Below, piece after piece: positions 9,730 through 21,000 of a stretch of DNA of 64,000 bases. A program made the position numbers and the translations under genes. Numbering within the stretch: the stretch's first letter is position 1; each line of letters starts with the position of its first letter. This DNA comes from Piper betle. Lineage: Eukaryota > Streptophyta > Magnoliopsida > Piperales > Piperaceae. The notes beneath the pieces were generated by a model, which was not told the DNA's origin, ran no database searches, and saw only the letters and a list, made by a program, of their open reading frames with translations. The stretch spans positions 36,342 through 100,341 of the forward strand of contig JAURVB010001668.1 in the NCBI GenBank assembly GCA_033002965.1, read 5' to 3'.

Positions 9730-11640
9730 ATAGTTGTAAAAATTAAAATCAAAATTAATTTTTGGAGGAGTTATTAAATCGGATCGAATCGGTTAAGAAT
9801 TAATTCAATTGAATCGGTCAAAATCGATTATATAAAGAAATTTGACAACTCATAATATAAATATATGAAATACATAATTATACAATTTTTTAACACAAAT
9901 ACACAAAGTTTATAGTTTATTATAAGTACAAAAGGCCATCACTATTTATCATCACAAGACTACAATTTCATAAATATAATGTTTGATATATCATCATTTG
10001 TATTCTATTAAATAATAACAAGTCATTAATACAAGTTTACAAAATCAAGGTTTAGTACAATTTTACATGGTTATTACTAAATCATCCAATTCATTATACA
10101 AATTAAAAATATATAAAAACTTAATCACCAATAAAATTTGGACCATTTATTGCATAACAAAGCATGCTCAAATAAGCAGAACAAGCTCTCCCCATTGAAA
10201 AAAAATTCAAACAGTTCACAAGCAAGCAATACAATCTAAATCAGCTCAATACAAAAAAATTTGACAACTTATAATATACATAAAAAGTAATCATACAAAA
10301 AAGATCAAATTTGAATGACAGGTACCATTTGCAAGATCATATATTATACATTTTTTCCCAAACAATTGTATGCAAGATGATGATAATAATAGGGGAAAAC
10401 AAATAGGCAGGCACCGGGCAATCCTCAATCAAATTCTAACTTTGAATATTACGAATGAGCCCAATCTCAAAGAATAATATGAATTAGTGGACTACCGTTT
10501 CAACATGCTTAATTATTTTCGGGCATCAAACCTAACTAGTTCAATAGCTACAACTATCAGTAAAACTAGAAATCATAAAAACAAAAGATCGAATTTGAAA
10601 CAATTATAATTTGCAAGATCATATCCACATTTTTCAACCAAAAAATGTATATAGTAGATGAAAATAATCAAAGAAAACAAACAAATGACAAAACAATCAC
10701 GCCCGAAATAGAACAAATCAAATGAATTTTAAACTTGAATACAAGGGAACGAATCAACCAAATTGCACAAAATCTGTGAATGATCACAAATCAGCTATGT
10801 AAAAAGTAATCATACAGAAAAGATCAAATTTGACTGACAAAGTAATCATACAAATTTGGTACAAATTTGCATAGCATACAATTTGTAATAAAAAATAGCA
10901 ACTAAATGTCAAAAATAAATGAGCACCAAATTCATCATTAACACCCGCAACAACAAACAACAACTAGAACAAACACCAAATTTGCACAGCATAGAATTTG
11001 TACCAAATCAGAACAAATAGAAAAGGCAAGCATGAAAATTTTTTTTAAAAAAAATTGCAAAAGTACAAACAGAGGCCGAAGGAAAGGGGCCACGACAGAC
11101 GGGTGGAGAGAGGGTGGAGGCAAGGGGTGGCGGCAGAGGGAGGGACAGAGGCAAGGGGTGGCACACGGGGTCAGTGGCGGAGGGAGGGGTGAGGTCGGAG
11201 GGAAGGGGCGGCGATAGAAGGGCGGATGCAAGGGTGGCAGCGGAGGCAAGGGGCAACACTAGGAGTCGGCAACGGAATGAGGGGCGAGGCCGGAGGGAAG
11301 GGGTGGCAACAGACGGGCGGAGGGAGGGCGGAGGCAAGGATTGGTGGCTGCAGACGGGCAGAGGGAGGGGTGAGGAGGTGATTTTAGGTTTTTTAATTTT
11401 TGATTTTACTTTTACCCATGCATAAATAATTTATCTATTATCATTTTAGTCGTTTAGTTATAAAAACTGATTCTTCCCGATTTACCCAATTCCGAATTGG
11501 CGTGAATCGGTCAGAATTGGTTGATTCGGCAACCGTTTTATAAAGAACTAATTTATTGTATTTTTCGGATCGAATTGCTTCTAATCCAAGTTAAATCGGC
11601 TAATTCCGAGTGGAATCAGCCGATTTTCTCATCATTGGTT
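9730..11640. mobile_element. Putative non-autonomous repeat with internal reiterations and a purine-rich GC block
   Basis: The left margin (9770-9830) and right margin (11470-11630) share unusual words around AATCGG/GAATCGGTCA, suggesting related ends of one unit. In between, an AT-rich part repeats a module with AAAGATCAAATTTGA, AAAAAGTAATCATACA and TTGCAAGATCATAT at about 10260-10345, 10575-10630 and 10795-10870. Then a G-rich block (11065-11370) carries degenerate repeats of GGCGGAGGGAGGG and GAGGCAAGGGGTGG. The open frames in that block, on both strands, are proline/serine or glycine/arginine low-complexity and not credible proteins. No transposase is seen. The element class is not determined. 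Confidence 0.4.
11065..11370 (+). repeat. Degenerate G-rich tandem repeats
   Basis: About 300 bp, strongly purine-rich on the plus strand, built from variations of GGAGGGAGGG, GGCAAGGGGTGG and CAGACGGGCGGAGGGAGGG. Many runs of three or more Gs lie close together, so G-quadruplex formation is possible. It lies inside AT-rich sequence. Confidence 0.75.
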
Positions 11641-12159
11641 AAGATGCATATTACGGGGAACACAAACAAATCTTATTTTTTCAGTTCAACTTGAGAGCTA
11701 GGGGTGGGGAGTTGAAATCAAATGCTAATTGAGATATAGCATCAATGATAATCTTAAAAATAGGTTTTGATTTTAAAAATTATTATTGAACTAAGGAACA
11801 GATTATAAGAACTGATTTATTATTATTTTTTATATTTCAATTAGTTGAATGTCTTACTGTAAATAAAAAAATAAATTTTAACATTTATTTTATTTTTAAG
11901 AATTGATATAATGCTAAACTGGTCTGACTACTACGTGCATCCCGTAATTATATTTCCCGAGTCGGACAACATAAGTGAACAAAGTGGAGTGGGGTAAAAG
12001 TGGCAACGAAAAGGTGCATGCAACCGGTGAAAGCCAACCGGCAACCGGAAGTAATGGATTCACTTGTGAAATGATTAGTGGACCCTGCAATTTTAAGTGG
12101 GCTTCCACATTATTAGTTTTGAGTACAATTTATTATGGACCCCCTTTGTACAATGATTG
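11641..12159. other. Intergenic, no gene seen
   Basis: Mixed AT-rich sequence. The overlapping 61-64 residue frames near 11914-12160 on both strands show no domain. I see nothing functional. Confidence 0.5.
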
Positions 12160-12674
12160 AGTCAATGCTAATCAAGCGAGCGAGCCAAACTTAACTTATT
12201 TTCAAACTCAGCTCGAATAATTCGAAACTCATTCGAATTCGACTCGAGATCGAATAAGTTTTGAACATATATGCGACTCGAGATCTAACGAGTTTTGAAC
12301 ATATGTGCTCGAGTTCAACTCAAATATCTTTTATGTATTTGAGCTCGATTCGAGTTTTCCTAGCTCAAACCCGGCTCGTTCGTGAGCTCGAAACCGGCTA
12401 GATTAAAAGTCAAAAATACCTCACTTAAAAAATACTATCAATGTGGATTGAACCCACAACCTTGAGGTAGTCAACATGAATACTTACCATTTCAACTATC
12501 TCACTTCTTTTGTTATTATATTTGTGTGTGTGTCTATATATATATATATAAATAATATAATATAAAAATTATCTTATTATATTATTTTATCGAGTCGAGT
12601 TTGAGTTTCAAGTTGAGTCAAGCCGAGCCGAACGCTAAATGCTCACGAGCTGGCTTGCTCAATTAGCAACCCTA
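12160..12674. mobile_element. hAT-like miniature element, about 515 bp, with inverted ends
   Basis: The left end reads TGCTAATCAAGCGAGCGAGCC and the right end, reverse-complemented, reads TAGGGTTGCTAATTGAGCAAG, the same terminal word as the precisely delimited 104-bp element at 29599-29702. Subterminal sequence is rich in CTCGA/TCGAG words in both orientations. Target duplications are not clean here (GATTG appears on both sides). There is no coding capacity, so it would depend on a hAT transposase elsewhere. It contains a tRNA-like segment. Confidence 0.65.
12425..12505 (-). ncRNA. tRNA-like segment with pol III A and B boxes (SINE head or tRNA relic)
   Basis: On the minus strand, TAGTTGAAATGG (12487-12498) fits the A-box consensus TRGYNNARNNGG, and GGTTCAATCC (12445-12454) fits the B-box GGTTCRANNCC. 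They are 32 nt apart, as in tRNA genes. A run of six Ts follows downstream on the minus strand near 12430. The acceptor stem and anticodon arm are not clean, so this is not a functional tRNA gene. A tRNA-derived SINE head captured in the miniature element is the best guess. Confidence 0.5.
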
Positions 12675-13390
12675 GGATTGACCAATCGGCACACTAGTCG
12701 ATGTACAACCTGAATTTAAGTGAAAACACATTTTAATTGAAAATAGAGCAAATTTGTTTTGCAGCTTTTATTTATATGAGTTATAATCGGTGCACTAATC
12801 CAACTAGGAGTTGAGTTCAATTATAAACTTAAATCTTTTATCTTCAAGTTCGATGGAGCTGAGTTTACTAGGTTTCAAATTGAGTCGAGTTCAAGTAGAG
12901 CACACGAGAGCTCGACTTTTATTTGTCTAAATTTTTTTGTATAATTTACGATAAAATTAATTTTGAAGAATTGAATAGTTCAGCTTCATATTAATTATGC
13001 AATGATGTAATAAATAATTTGTTTGTGCTTGAAACTATGACATTATCATGCAAAATCATCTTTTGGACAATAATTCTAATTATTGTTTTTGATATTTTTA
13101 TGTAAATGATTATATAAAAGCTATATAAAATATTATATTTGATGTACAATATCAAGTTTTGGGTTGTGACAAGCCGAATGGACAAAATCGAGTGGTTAGC
13201 AACTCGTCTACTTGGTGTAATTTAATGGATATTATCATTAAATTTCATATAAATAAATGTAAGATAAATAATTAAGGTACTTACAATAATAAATGCAAGA
13301 TTGCAATTAGTACTTCTTGACATATGAAGATAAGAGACAAAAACATTGGTTGTTAGTTCAAAGGCGAAAAAACATAAGAGCACAGTGGCT
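12675..13390. other. Intergenic with degraded miniature-element-like sequence
   Basis: Contains CGAGTTCAAG/GAGCTCG-type words near 12840-12920 resembling the subterminal sequence of the neighbouring hAT-like element, so it may be an older copy. The rest is AT-rich with no gene. Confidence 0.35.
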
Positions 13391-13879
13391 CTACTCGTTA
13401 AGTAAAGCTAGGCCTTGCTTGTTGAGAGGAGAAGGACAACAATGAAGATGAAGTGGAGAGCATAGTTTCAAAACTCAAAACTTGGTGTCGATTCGGCAAT
13501 GTCATCGAGTGAGTCTGTTCCAAGTCGACTCCAAACAAACTTGGAATCATTTATATTAAAATTTTAAATTTATAAATAGAAAATTATAAGAAATTTGTAT
13601 ATATTACTTTTTTGACACTTAAAATTGATAGATATAAAATTTATATTAGATGAAAATATTACTATTCTAAACTAAAAAAGTATATTTTAATAACTTTTTT
13701 GATATAGTTTAAAAAGTTAAATACTAAAATAGTCAGTATAAAATTAACCGAGTAAACTATAAACTCGAGTAGACTCAAAAAATTATTAGAGTTATAAAAG
13801 AGTTTTAAAATTGTTGTAGGTTGCAGGGATGCATCATCCATGTGCTTATAATTCCTTTTCTCTCATGCTTCCCCTATTA
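13391..13879. other. Intergenic, possible miniature element
   Basis: Begins near AGTTTCAAAACTC (13466) and ends near GAGTTTTAAAATTG (13800), which is roughly an inverted pair enclosing AT-rich DNA. The match is short, so the assignment is weak. No gene. Confidence 0.3.
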
Positions 13880-14358
13880 AAATTTTTTTTAACTTAACCA
13901 AAATTATACCAATGATAAAAACATCATCAATAAAACCTTCTTTAGATTAAATCATCAAGATAAAAGAATTTGATAGCGGAAACGTACTTGAATCCATAAA
14001 AACAAAATGATTATTTACTTCTTTATTTTTTGATCTTCCAAATCATCATAAGTTCTTCAAGGCCAAAGTTTTTTGATGATAAGATGCCAGAATGAAAAAC
14101 TACTACAAATTTGGGACCATAACCGTTTTTATCTTTATTTTTTTCATAATTTCAATTTAACCATCATAAATGAGAAAATATGAAAAAGGGTATCTACACA
14201 TGTGTATCCATACTTATATTAATGACCCATTAAACTTAACTTTAATAGAGAAATTTAATTTAGGTGGTAAATAAACTCAACTTTAATAGATCAATTCAAT
14301 TTAGGCTAAACCTTAAATAATAGCATATGATACAATTATATATGTCCAAAATACAACA
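13880..14358 (-). repeat. 3' LTR (partial) of the minus-strand copia element
   Basis: Starts TGTTGTATTTTGGACATA at 14358 (minus strand), directly after the polypurine-like AAGTGTGAGAT. It aligns by eye with the plus-strand LTR at 63391 onward: shared runs include AATTGTATCATATG, ATTAAAGTTAAGTTTAAT, GGTCATTAATATA and a TTGAAATTATGAAAA block. The copy stops matching near 13880, so its far end is lost. Confidence 0.8.
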
Positions 14359-14844
14359 ATCTCACACTTAGACTTTACATACAAAGATAATTGTATATCA
14401 TCATATAACCTTATGAGCTCCCAAATAACATACGCCATTATTCTAAAAAATAACAATCTAGTCTATTAATTAATGTTAATATAGGATCAAGGCAATTTTT
14501 GTTACATATATCGTAACTAAAATGGTCTACATCAACATAATTAAATGACATAGTTCAAATATAGATATGTAGCATGAAAATTACATGTAATTTGATCTAA
14601 ATATACTTATTTTCAACTGGTCCAACTTTATGAGATCACTAAAATAAAGTGAAACATAAACCAAATACTGCAATTCACATAAATAAAAAAATAAACAAAA
14701 CTCCCACTAAAGTAACATATCATCAAATGATACAACACCCAGATGAGCAATATGTTCATGAAAGACCTTGGGTGATAAACGTTTAGTAAGCGGATCCGCA
14801 ACCATAGAGTTTGTCCCAATATACTCTATAAAAACTTTACCACT

Positions 14845-15060
14845 CTAAACTCTTTCTTTCACAATAAGGAACTTGATTTCTATATGTTTTGATTTAGATG
14901 AGCTCCTGTTATTATTTGAATATATCATTGCGAACTGATTGCCACAAAATAACTTAAGTGGTCTTTTAATATTATTAACAATGCATAGCCCTGTGACAAA
15001 ATTCCGCAACCATATTCCATGATTGGATATATTATAACAAGCTATGAATTCAGTTGTCAT
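14845..15060 (-). pseudogene. Copia RNase H domain
   Basis: A 71-residue minus-strand frame reading MTTEFIACYNISNHGIWLRN, then PLKLFCGNQFAMIYSNNN and RSSSKSKHIEIKFL. This is the 3' part of the copia RNase H domain, including the SKHIxIK motif. The catalytic TEAE motif is reduced to TTEF and the DNKSA aspartate is GNQFA, so catalytic residues look lost. The text continues past the stop into a degenerate GTNSxxADPLTK-like tail near 14830-14740. Confidence 0.8.
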
Positions 15061-15599
15061 GGTCGAAGAAGCTATGAGTGTCTGCTTAGCACTCCTCCAA
15101 GAAATAGCTCCTTCAACAAGCAGGTAGACATAGCTAGAAGTGGATCGATGACAATCTTGATATCCAGAAAAATTGGAATCAGAATACCCAATGATCTCAA
15201 GTTGATATGACTTCTGATATGTAAGTATGTAATGTTTTGTTCTCTAAAAATATCTCATGACTTTTTTAGCAGCTTTCGAATGATCCAATCTCGAATTACT
15301 TAAATATCTACCCAACATTCCAACAATATACGCAATATTTAGACTCGTACATACTTGAACATACATAAGACTTCCCACTGCTGAAGTATAGGGAATCTTT
15401 TGCATTTCCTTTCTTTCTATATCATTTTTAGGGTATTAATTGAGACTGAATTTGTCTCCTTTAGAAACAGGGGTATCTCCTGGTTTACAACCTTGCATGC
15501 CAAATCTCTGAAGCACTTTTTTTATATAGGTATTTTGTGATAATTCGAGTATACATCAAGAGAGATTCTGATGTATTTGAATTCCTAATACAAAAGATG

Positions 15600-16391
15600 C
15601 ATTTTCAAGATCTTTCATTTCAATTTTTTTTGATAAAAATCTTTTGGTTTTGTGCAAAAACCTATATCATTGCTGACAAGCAATATATCATCAACATATA
15701 AAACCAGAAAAGTATACTTAATCCCACAAAACTTATAGGATATATAATCATCAATCACATTCATCTTAAAACCGAATGATAGAATAACTTGATGAAATTT
15801 GTTATACGATTAACAAGATGCTTGCTTAAGTCCATAGATGAATTTTTTTAATTTGCAAACTATATTCTTTGAATCTCCCGATACAAAGTTTTTTGGTTGC
15901 ACCATATAAATTTTTTCATCAATACCACTATTTAGAAACACAGTCTTTACATCCATTTGAGTTAACTCAAGATCAAAATGTGCCACTAATGCCATAATTA
16001 TTCTAAATGAGTCCTTCGATAAAATTGGAGAGAAAGTCTCATTATAATCGATGTTTTCCTTTTGAGTAAAACCCTTCGCAACAAGACGAGTCTTATATCT
16101 TTCTACATCACCTTTCAAATCCCTCTTGGTTTTAAATATCCATTTACAACCAATAGGCTTTGCACCTTCAGGCAATGGGACAAGATCCCAAACGTCATTA
16201 GCTTTCATACACTTCATCTTTTCATTCATGGCATCAATCCGCTTTTGAGAATTAGAAGTATTCATAGTCTGATGAAAGTTGATTAGATCATCTTTCATCA
16301 TTCCATTGTTATCCTCATTTTCTTGGAGAAAGATGATATAATCATTTGGAATTGCATTTCTCTTTGCTCTTGTGGATCTCCTAAATGACAT
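15600..16391 (-). pseudogene. Copia reverse transcriptase, well conserved block
   Basis: The 193-residue frame at 16391-15810 contains RRSTRAKRNAIPNDYI, VWDLVPLPEGAKPIGCKWIF, RYKTRLVAKGFTQKE, FSPILSKDSFRIIMAL, QMDVKTVFLN and CKLKKFIYGLKQAS, which are the fingers and palm motifs of copia reverse transcriptase in normal order. Just beyond the stop, in another frame near 15690, the active-site text LVLYVDDILLVSNDIG is intact. The stop before RQWY and later frame changes inactivate the copy. Conservation is clearly better than in the copia copy at 3443-7880. Confidence 0.88.
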
Positions 16392-16599
16392 TTGCTCTTG
16401 TGGCTATTGAGTTTGCTCTTTAGGTATAACTTGATGATTGCGATTAGGGAGATTCTCGACATTATCTTGTAATTCTGGTATTGTTTCTTGAACAACATTA
16501 GGAATATGAACTTAATTATTGTCAAGAACAATCACGGGAAGAGAAACAGATTCTTCTTCAAAGAAAAAGTCTCTAACTTCATTTCCCCTCCAAACTTAA

Positions 16600-16816
16600 C
16601 ATCCTCAAATAAATGTGCATTTCTCATCTCAAAGAATAACCTTATTGTGGGATTATATAACTTATACCCTCTAGACTGTTCAGAGTACCCAATAAAATAA
16701 CTGCTTGTTGTTCTTGAATTTAGTTTCCTTTCATTTGGCTTATAAGGCCTTGCTTCATTTGGATAAACCCAAATGTGTAAATGCTTTAGACTAGACTTTT
16801 TTCAGTCCATAATTCA
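16600..16816 (-). pseudogene. Copia integrase C-terminal part (left of solo LTR)
   Basis: The minus strand reads ELWTEKK, LKHLHIWVYPNEARPYKPNE, SYFIGYSEQSRGYKLYNP and EMRNAHLFEDVKFGGE, the C-terminal extension of copia integrase that follows the DDE core. The N-terminal continuation lies at 19717-19890 on the other side of the solo LTR. Confidence 0.8.
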
Positions 16817-16821
16817 TAAGG

Positions 16822-19711
16822 TGTAAAACCCGTGATTCGAGTCAGGGCTTTATATTCAAAACTGGTCGGTTCGATCGTTATTTTCGAGTCGAATCAGTTT
16901 TAGAACACATTTACTGAGCAATGCCAGTCGTGTGTATGAGCTATGAGGTTCATGCATACCCAAGTATATGATGATGACATCATGAATATAACAAAACTGA
17001 ATGAGTTATCGAATATATGAGAGTATGCTAGTTATTTTTGTTTTATATATTTATAGTGGATCGTAGAATTAATTTTAGGTCGTTTACCTCGTTAGGAAGC
17101 TTTACGGGTAGTTTGGGTGGGTTGATAGTTGTAGAGCATAGCATTATGATATTTTGGTGTTTGTTTGATTTTATGGGATTTTTCCTGATTTTTTAAAAAT
17201 TTAATACGACTTAGTTATTATTCTTTACCCGAGCCGGACATGAGTTAAGCATTATTTACGATCTTGCCACCCAATTATTTTTCTCACCCTCGACCTTTCT
17301 TCCTTCTTACCCATCCAAACCCTAGCCGTGCCACCACCTTTTGCTTGTTGTCGTTGTCGCCGTCAATGCCGGCCTACCGCTGATCGTCGCCGCCAGGCCC
17401 TGCCTCTAGCACCCCGGCCACCGCCAGGCCGCTGGAATCGCCCCGCCTAGCGCAGCGGCTGCACTTTGTTCACGTCGTCGATTCCACCGCCGGCAACCGT
17501 CGCCGCCATGATAGGGTGGTAGCCTCGACACCCTTGACCCTCCAGTGATCTTTCCCGACGGGAGCGGAGGTGATCGTCGCCCAGACAGGCCGGATTTCTT
17601 CACCCATCACCGCTGCTCTATTTCAGGCATTTTCTGGCGAGCCGCCGCCTCCGCCAACCATGTCGACACTGTAGACGCGTTGGGCTAGCCAATATGAGCA
17701 CTTTCCGGCCAGTAGACGCCAGTTCAATGGTACTCAATATGAGCATTTTCCACCCAGTAGACGCCACCAGCGACTATCGCCGGAAAACCACCAAAACCCA
17801 CTGGAAAACTAGATTTGTTGGAATTTGGCAGATCTTCTGCCAAGTTCATCCAGTTGAACCTGATCAACTTTGGATGCTGTCGAGCATCGAATTCAAGCTC
17901 CGAGACACGCGTCAAAACCATAACTGTTGTAGATCGCCGACGATGTGAGGTATAATTACCTCCGAATTTATAATTTAAACTTGATGATTGTTAGCACAAC
18001 ATGCTAAGGTTGATTTATTGATGTGATTAATGCTTAATTATGGATGAAACAATGAGTTGCATGATGAGATTAAGTGTGAATGAAGAGTAAGTGATCTAGT
18101 GAGAGCATGATAAGTGGCTACAACGTAACTTAGAAAAATGTAATAAAATTAGTATGAATATGATGAGTTAGAATTATTGTCACATCTATGATTATTTGGT
18201 TGTAGTTGTATACTATTTGTATTTTGAGTGTGATGTTCATTGTGTGTGATGCATCATTTAGTTAGCAAGCGTTAGTATTTAGTTTTGATGTGTAGGTACG
18301 GAGTAGGAGCTCGCCGCCTAAGCGCGATGACATGCTTGGAGCTTCTACCAGGTCCGTTTAGGACTCGCCTCTGTTTTTACTCTATTCTATTGTATGTTTA
18401 TTTTATTGCCTGCAGGACGGGTTAAGTGGCATTTTATCGGATCCCACTTAACTCAGGTCATTTAACCGAATACTTTTCCAGATTAATAACCCCTCAAAGA
18501 TGACATCCCTCAAGGATGATTTTGAAAACAAGATCCACCACAAGTTGCCTCGGGTCTATTATATAAATCCTTTCTCAGGCCTATATATATAATTTTATCG
18601 AGTTTTCAGTGAGACGAGAGATGGAGAAACTGACTGCACATACCATGAGCAGATGTTGTGATAGTCAAAGCTGGCTTTGGATTAGTGAAGCAGACTGTTC
18701 CATTCCCGAGGGATCCTAAAAACTCCACATTGGAGTTCCTCACACCCGGAGAACATGGAGGTTTATGAGTACTGTTTAGTACAGCGCATGTCTAGACTTG
18801 TGGTTTAAAGGGTACTAAAGGCGACTGCCTGAGAGTACTCTTCCTCCGTGCTCAAGGCCAGGAAAAATATGGAGGTAAGGAGAGGGCTTAGGATTCAAGA
18901 CCAGAAACTGAAGAAAGAAAATGCCGAGAGAGGCATCAACAGCAACAGATCAATTAGTTCAGGATGCTACTGGGTTTGCAACCCAGTAGCTCCTCAGTAG
19001 GTGCCCTTCAGAATGTTCACGAGGAGTATATGATGTTTTCTTTTATATGAGAGTTTGCTCTCATAGCCAGCTTGTTATAGTTATTTTTTTTCTGGACCAG
19101 TAATACTTGTTACTGACGTGTTTTTATACTATATGTAGGTAATAATCACGAGTTGGAGGAGTCAGTTTGGATGGAGGAGCACTGTTGTCGCTTGCACACA
19201 TTTTATGATGTTATTATATTGATGTGATGCGATTAAATGCTAAAATATGAGGATATGATGAGATGAAATACTAAGACCTGATGACAGGAAAAAGAAATGT
19301 GAATAGATTGTGCAACGGAAGCGTGGTGGGTTGAGACCCAAGCTTTAGAGTCAGTAAACAGTATATTAGATTCTATGTGAATAAAATTGCTGATATATGA
19401 TTATATGTTTGTGTATATATTATTTTGACAGGGTGGCCCCTAATTGCACTTTTAGGGGAGACTCTCTGTCCGTTATCTTTCAGAATTTTTATTGATTTTG
19501 ATCGTAATTGTATTGGTGCGTAATTTAGTTTGCATGTCATCCATATAGTATCATGTTAGGATTTTGTGCATTCATCCATGTATGACGAGTTGTATCTTCA
19601 TCTTAAGACGCTGAAATTAGATCCGCGCGAGTTGGGTTTGGGTTAGTTGACCTAATCGGGGCCTGCAACATGCCGGTTCGGTCGAGTGTGAACCGGATTT
19701 GGGGTGTTACA
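16822..19711 (+). mobile_element. Solo long LTR (gypsy, Tekay-like ends), 2,890 bp, with TAAGG target duplication
   Basis: Starts TGTAAAACCC at 16822 and ends GGGGTGTTACA at 19711, giving TG...CA ends with a short inverted repeat typical of long chromovirus (Tekay/Del) LTRs. TAAGG occurs immediately before (16817-16821) and immediately after (19712-19716), a perfect 5-bp target duplication. Removing the insertion rejoins the copia integrase reading frame on the minus strand (TPY then ELWTEK). No internal gypsy region is present, so this is a solo LTR left by LTR-LTR recombination. A GC-rich stretch (17300-17950) and the pyrimidine-rich 5' part are also found in the related copy at 31590-34973. 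Confidence 0.88.
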
Positions 19712-19716
19712 TAAGG

Positions 19717-20498
19717 GGTCATAACTGTTGCCTTTGTCAGTACTTTATTAATAAGATATGTTGTTGTCATTAACACCTCATCCCAAAGTGAATCAGGTAA
19801 AGTAGTATGAACAATCATACGTCTCACCATGTCTTTTAATGATCGGTTTCGTCTCTCAGCAATACAATTCATGCTAGGAGTACTTGACATTGTGTATTGT
19901 GTGATGATTCCGTACTCTTCTAAGAATTTGGCAAATGGTCCTAGACATCGTACACCCGATTCATCATATCAACTATAGTATTTACCACTACGGTCAAATT
20001 TGATAGCCTTAATAGTTTGTAAAATTAGTTCTCAACTTTAACCTTATATGCCTTAAACACATTCAATGCTTGAGACTTCTCATGAATGAGATAAAGGTAA
20101 CTATAACAAGAATAGTCGTCTATGAACGTAATATAATATTGTTAACCATTCAAAGAAGCCGTAGGAAATGACCCACAAATGTCTGTATATATTATTTTTA
20201 AGTCGCTTGAAGATCTATTGACACCTAGTATCCTTATATTTGTTTGTTTTCCCTTAACGCACTTAGCACAGACTTGAAAATCTGATAAATTAAGAAAATT
20301 AAGAATTCCATCTGACATAAGTTGTTTAATTCTTTGTTTAGAAATGCGTCCTAAACGCTTGAGCCAAAGTAAAGCATACTTTTCGTTGATTAATTTTCTT
20401 TTTGTACCACATAAACCCATATGCAAAATTTTATTAAAAGATGTAATAGTATCAAGTAAATATAAATTATTATAAAAAGACAAGGAACCCGTACCCAC
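19717..20498 (-). pseudogene. Copia pre-integrase and integrase core (right of solo LTR)
   Basis: The 118-residue frame at 20498-20142 holds the GAG-pre-integrase zinc region: LLWLKRLGRISKQRIKQL then VCAKCVKGKQ, with both histidines of the usual LWHKRLGHIS replaced (by L and R), followed by IYTDICGSFPTAS, the first integrase aspartate. The frame at 19890 continues with TPSMNCIAERRNRSLKDMV, where the catalytic glutamate of AERRN is kept, and LPDSLWDEVLMTTTYLINK. The segment between them is frame-shifted. Confidence 0.82.
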
Positions 20499-20529
20499 AA
20501 TATTTGAATTTAGAAAAAGACTTAACTTA

Positions 20530-20840
20530 TTATTTCTAAATGAACAAAAGTAATCAATTTGTCCAACATATAAATAAAAACTAAAATTGTCTAAACGACA
20601 GTACTACATATATCTTTTTCAAATCAAATAATATCTTGTCTATAATAATAATAATCTAAAAATCTCTATTCCTTCAACTACAATTGATTTGTCATCACCC
20701 ACATAGATGAATCTTTCATCATCATTTGGCTTTCTGCAACTCAGGCAACCCTGCATTGACACACTTATATGAGTAATAGCATCCAAATCTAGCCACCAAG
20801 TGTGTATTAACACTGAAGCTAAATTAACCTCAAAATAAAA
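20530..20840 (-). pseudogene. Copia aspartic protease, degenerate
   Basis: The minus strand reads WWLDLDAITHISVSMQGCLS then RKPNDDERFIYVGDDKSIVVE. The family text is WWLDSGATTHIS, so the catalytic Asp remains but the following Ser-Gly is Leu-Asp. Frameshifts follow before the pre-integrase domain. Confidence 0.7.
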
Positions 20841-20872
20841 AAATTAAGAAATAGACATTTCTGTGCACGTCA

Positions 20873-21000
20873 AGCGTGATATTTAGTGCATTCATTCTTT
20901 ATATATTCAAGTTTACCACAAAAGAGACAACAAGAAAGCGTGATATTTAGTGCATTCATTCTTTATATATTCAGGTTTACCACAAAAGAGACAACAAGAA
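20873..21000 (-). repeat. Near-perfect 64-bp tandem duplication spanning the gag zinc knuckle
   Basis: Units 20873-20936 and 20937-21000 differ at about one base. Translated on the minus strand each contains CLFCGKPEYIKNEC followed by TKYHA, the gag CCHC knuckle with the histidine replaced by tyrosine. As 64 is not a multiple of three, the second copy is out of frame with the first. Confidence 0.9.

Noticed and set aside
10938..11425. Overlapping frames of about 100 residues on both strands
   Set aside because: Both strands are open over the same G-rich repeats, and the products are proline-rich or glycine/arginine-rich with no domain.
12425..12505. A genuine tRNA gene
   Set aside because: A and B boxes fit, but the acceptor stem and anticodon arm do not pair convincingly and no CCA-side discriminator context is seen. 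Kept only as a tRNA-like relic.
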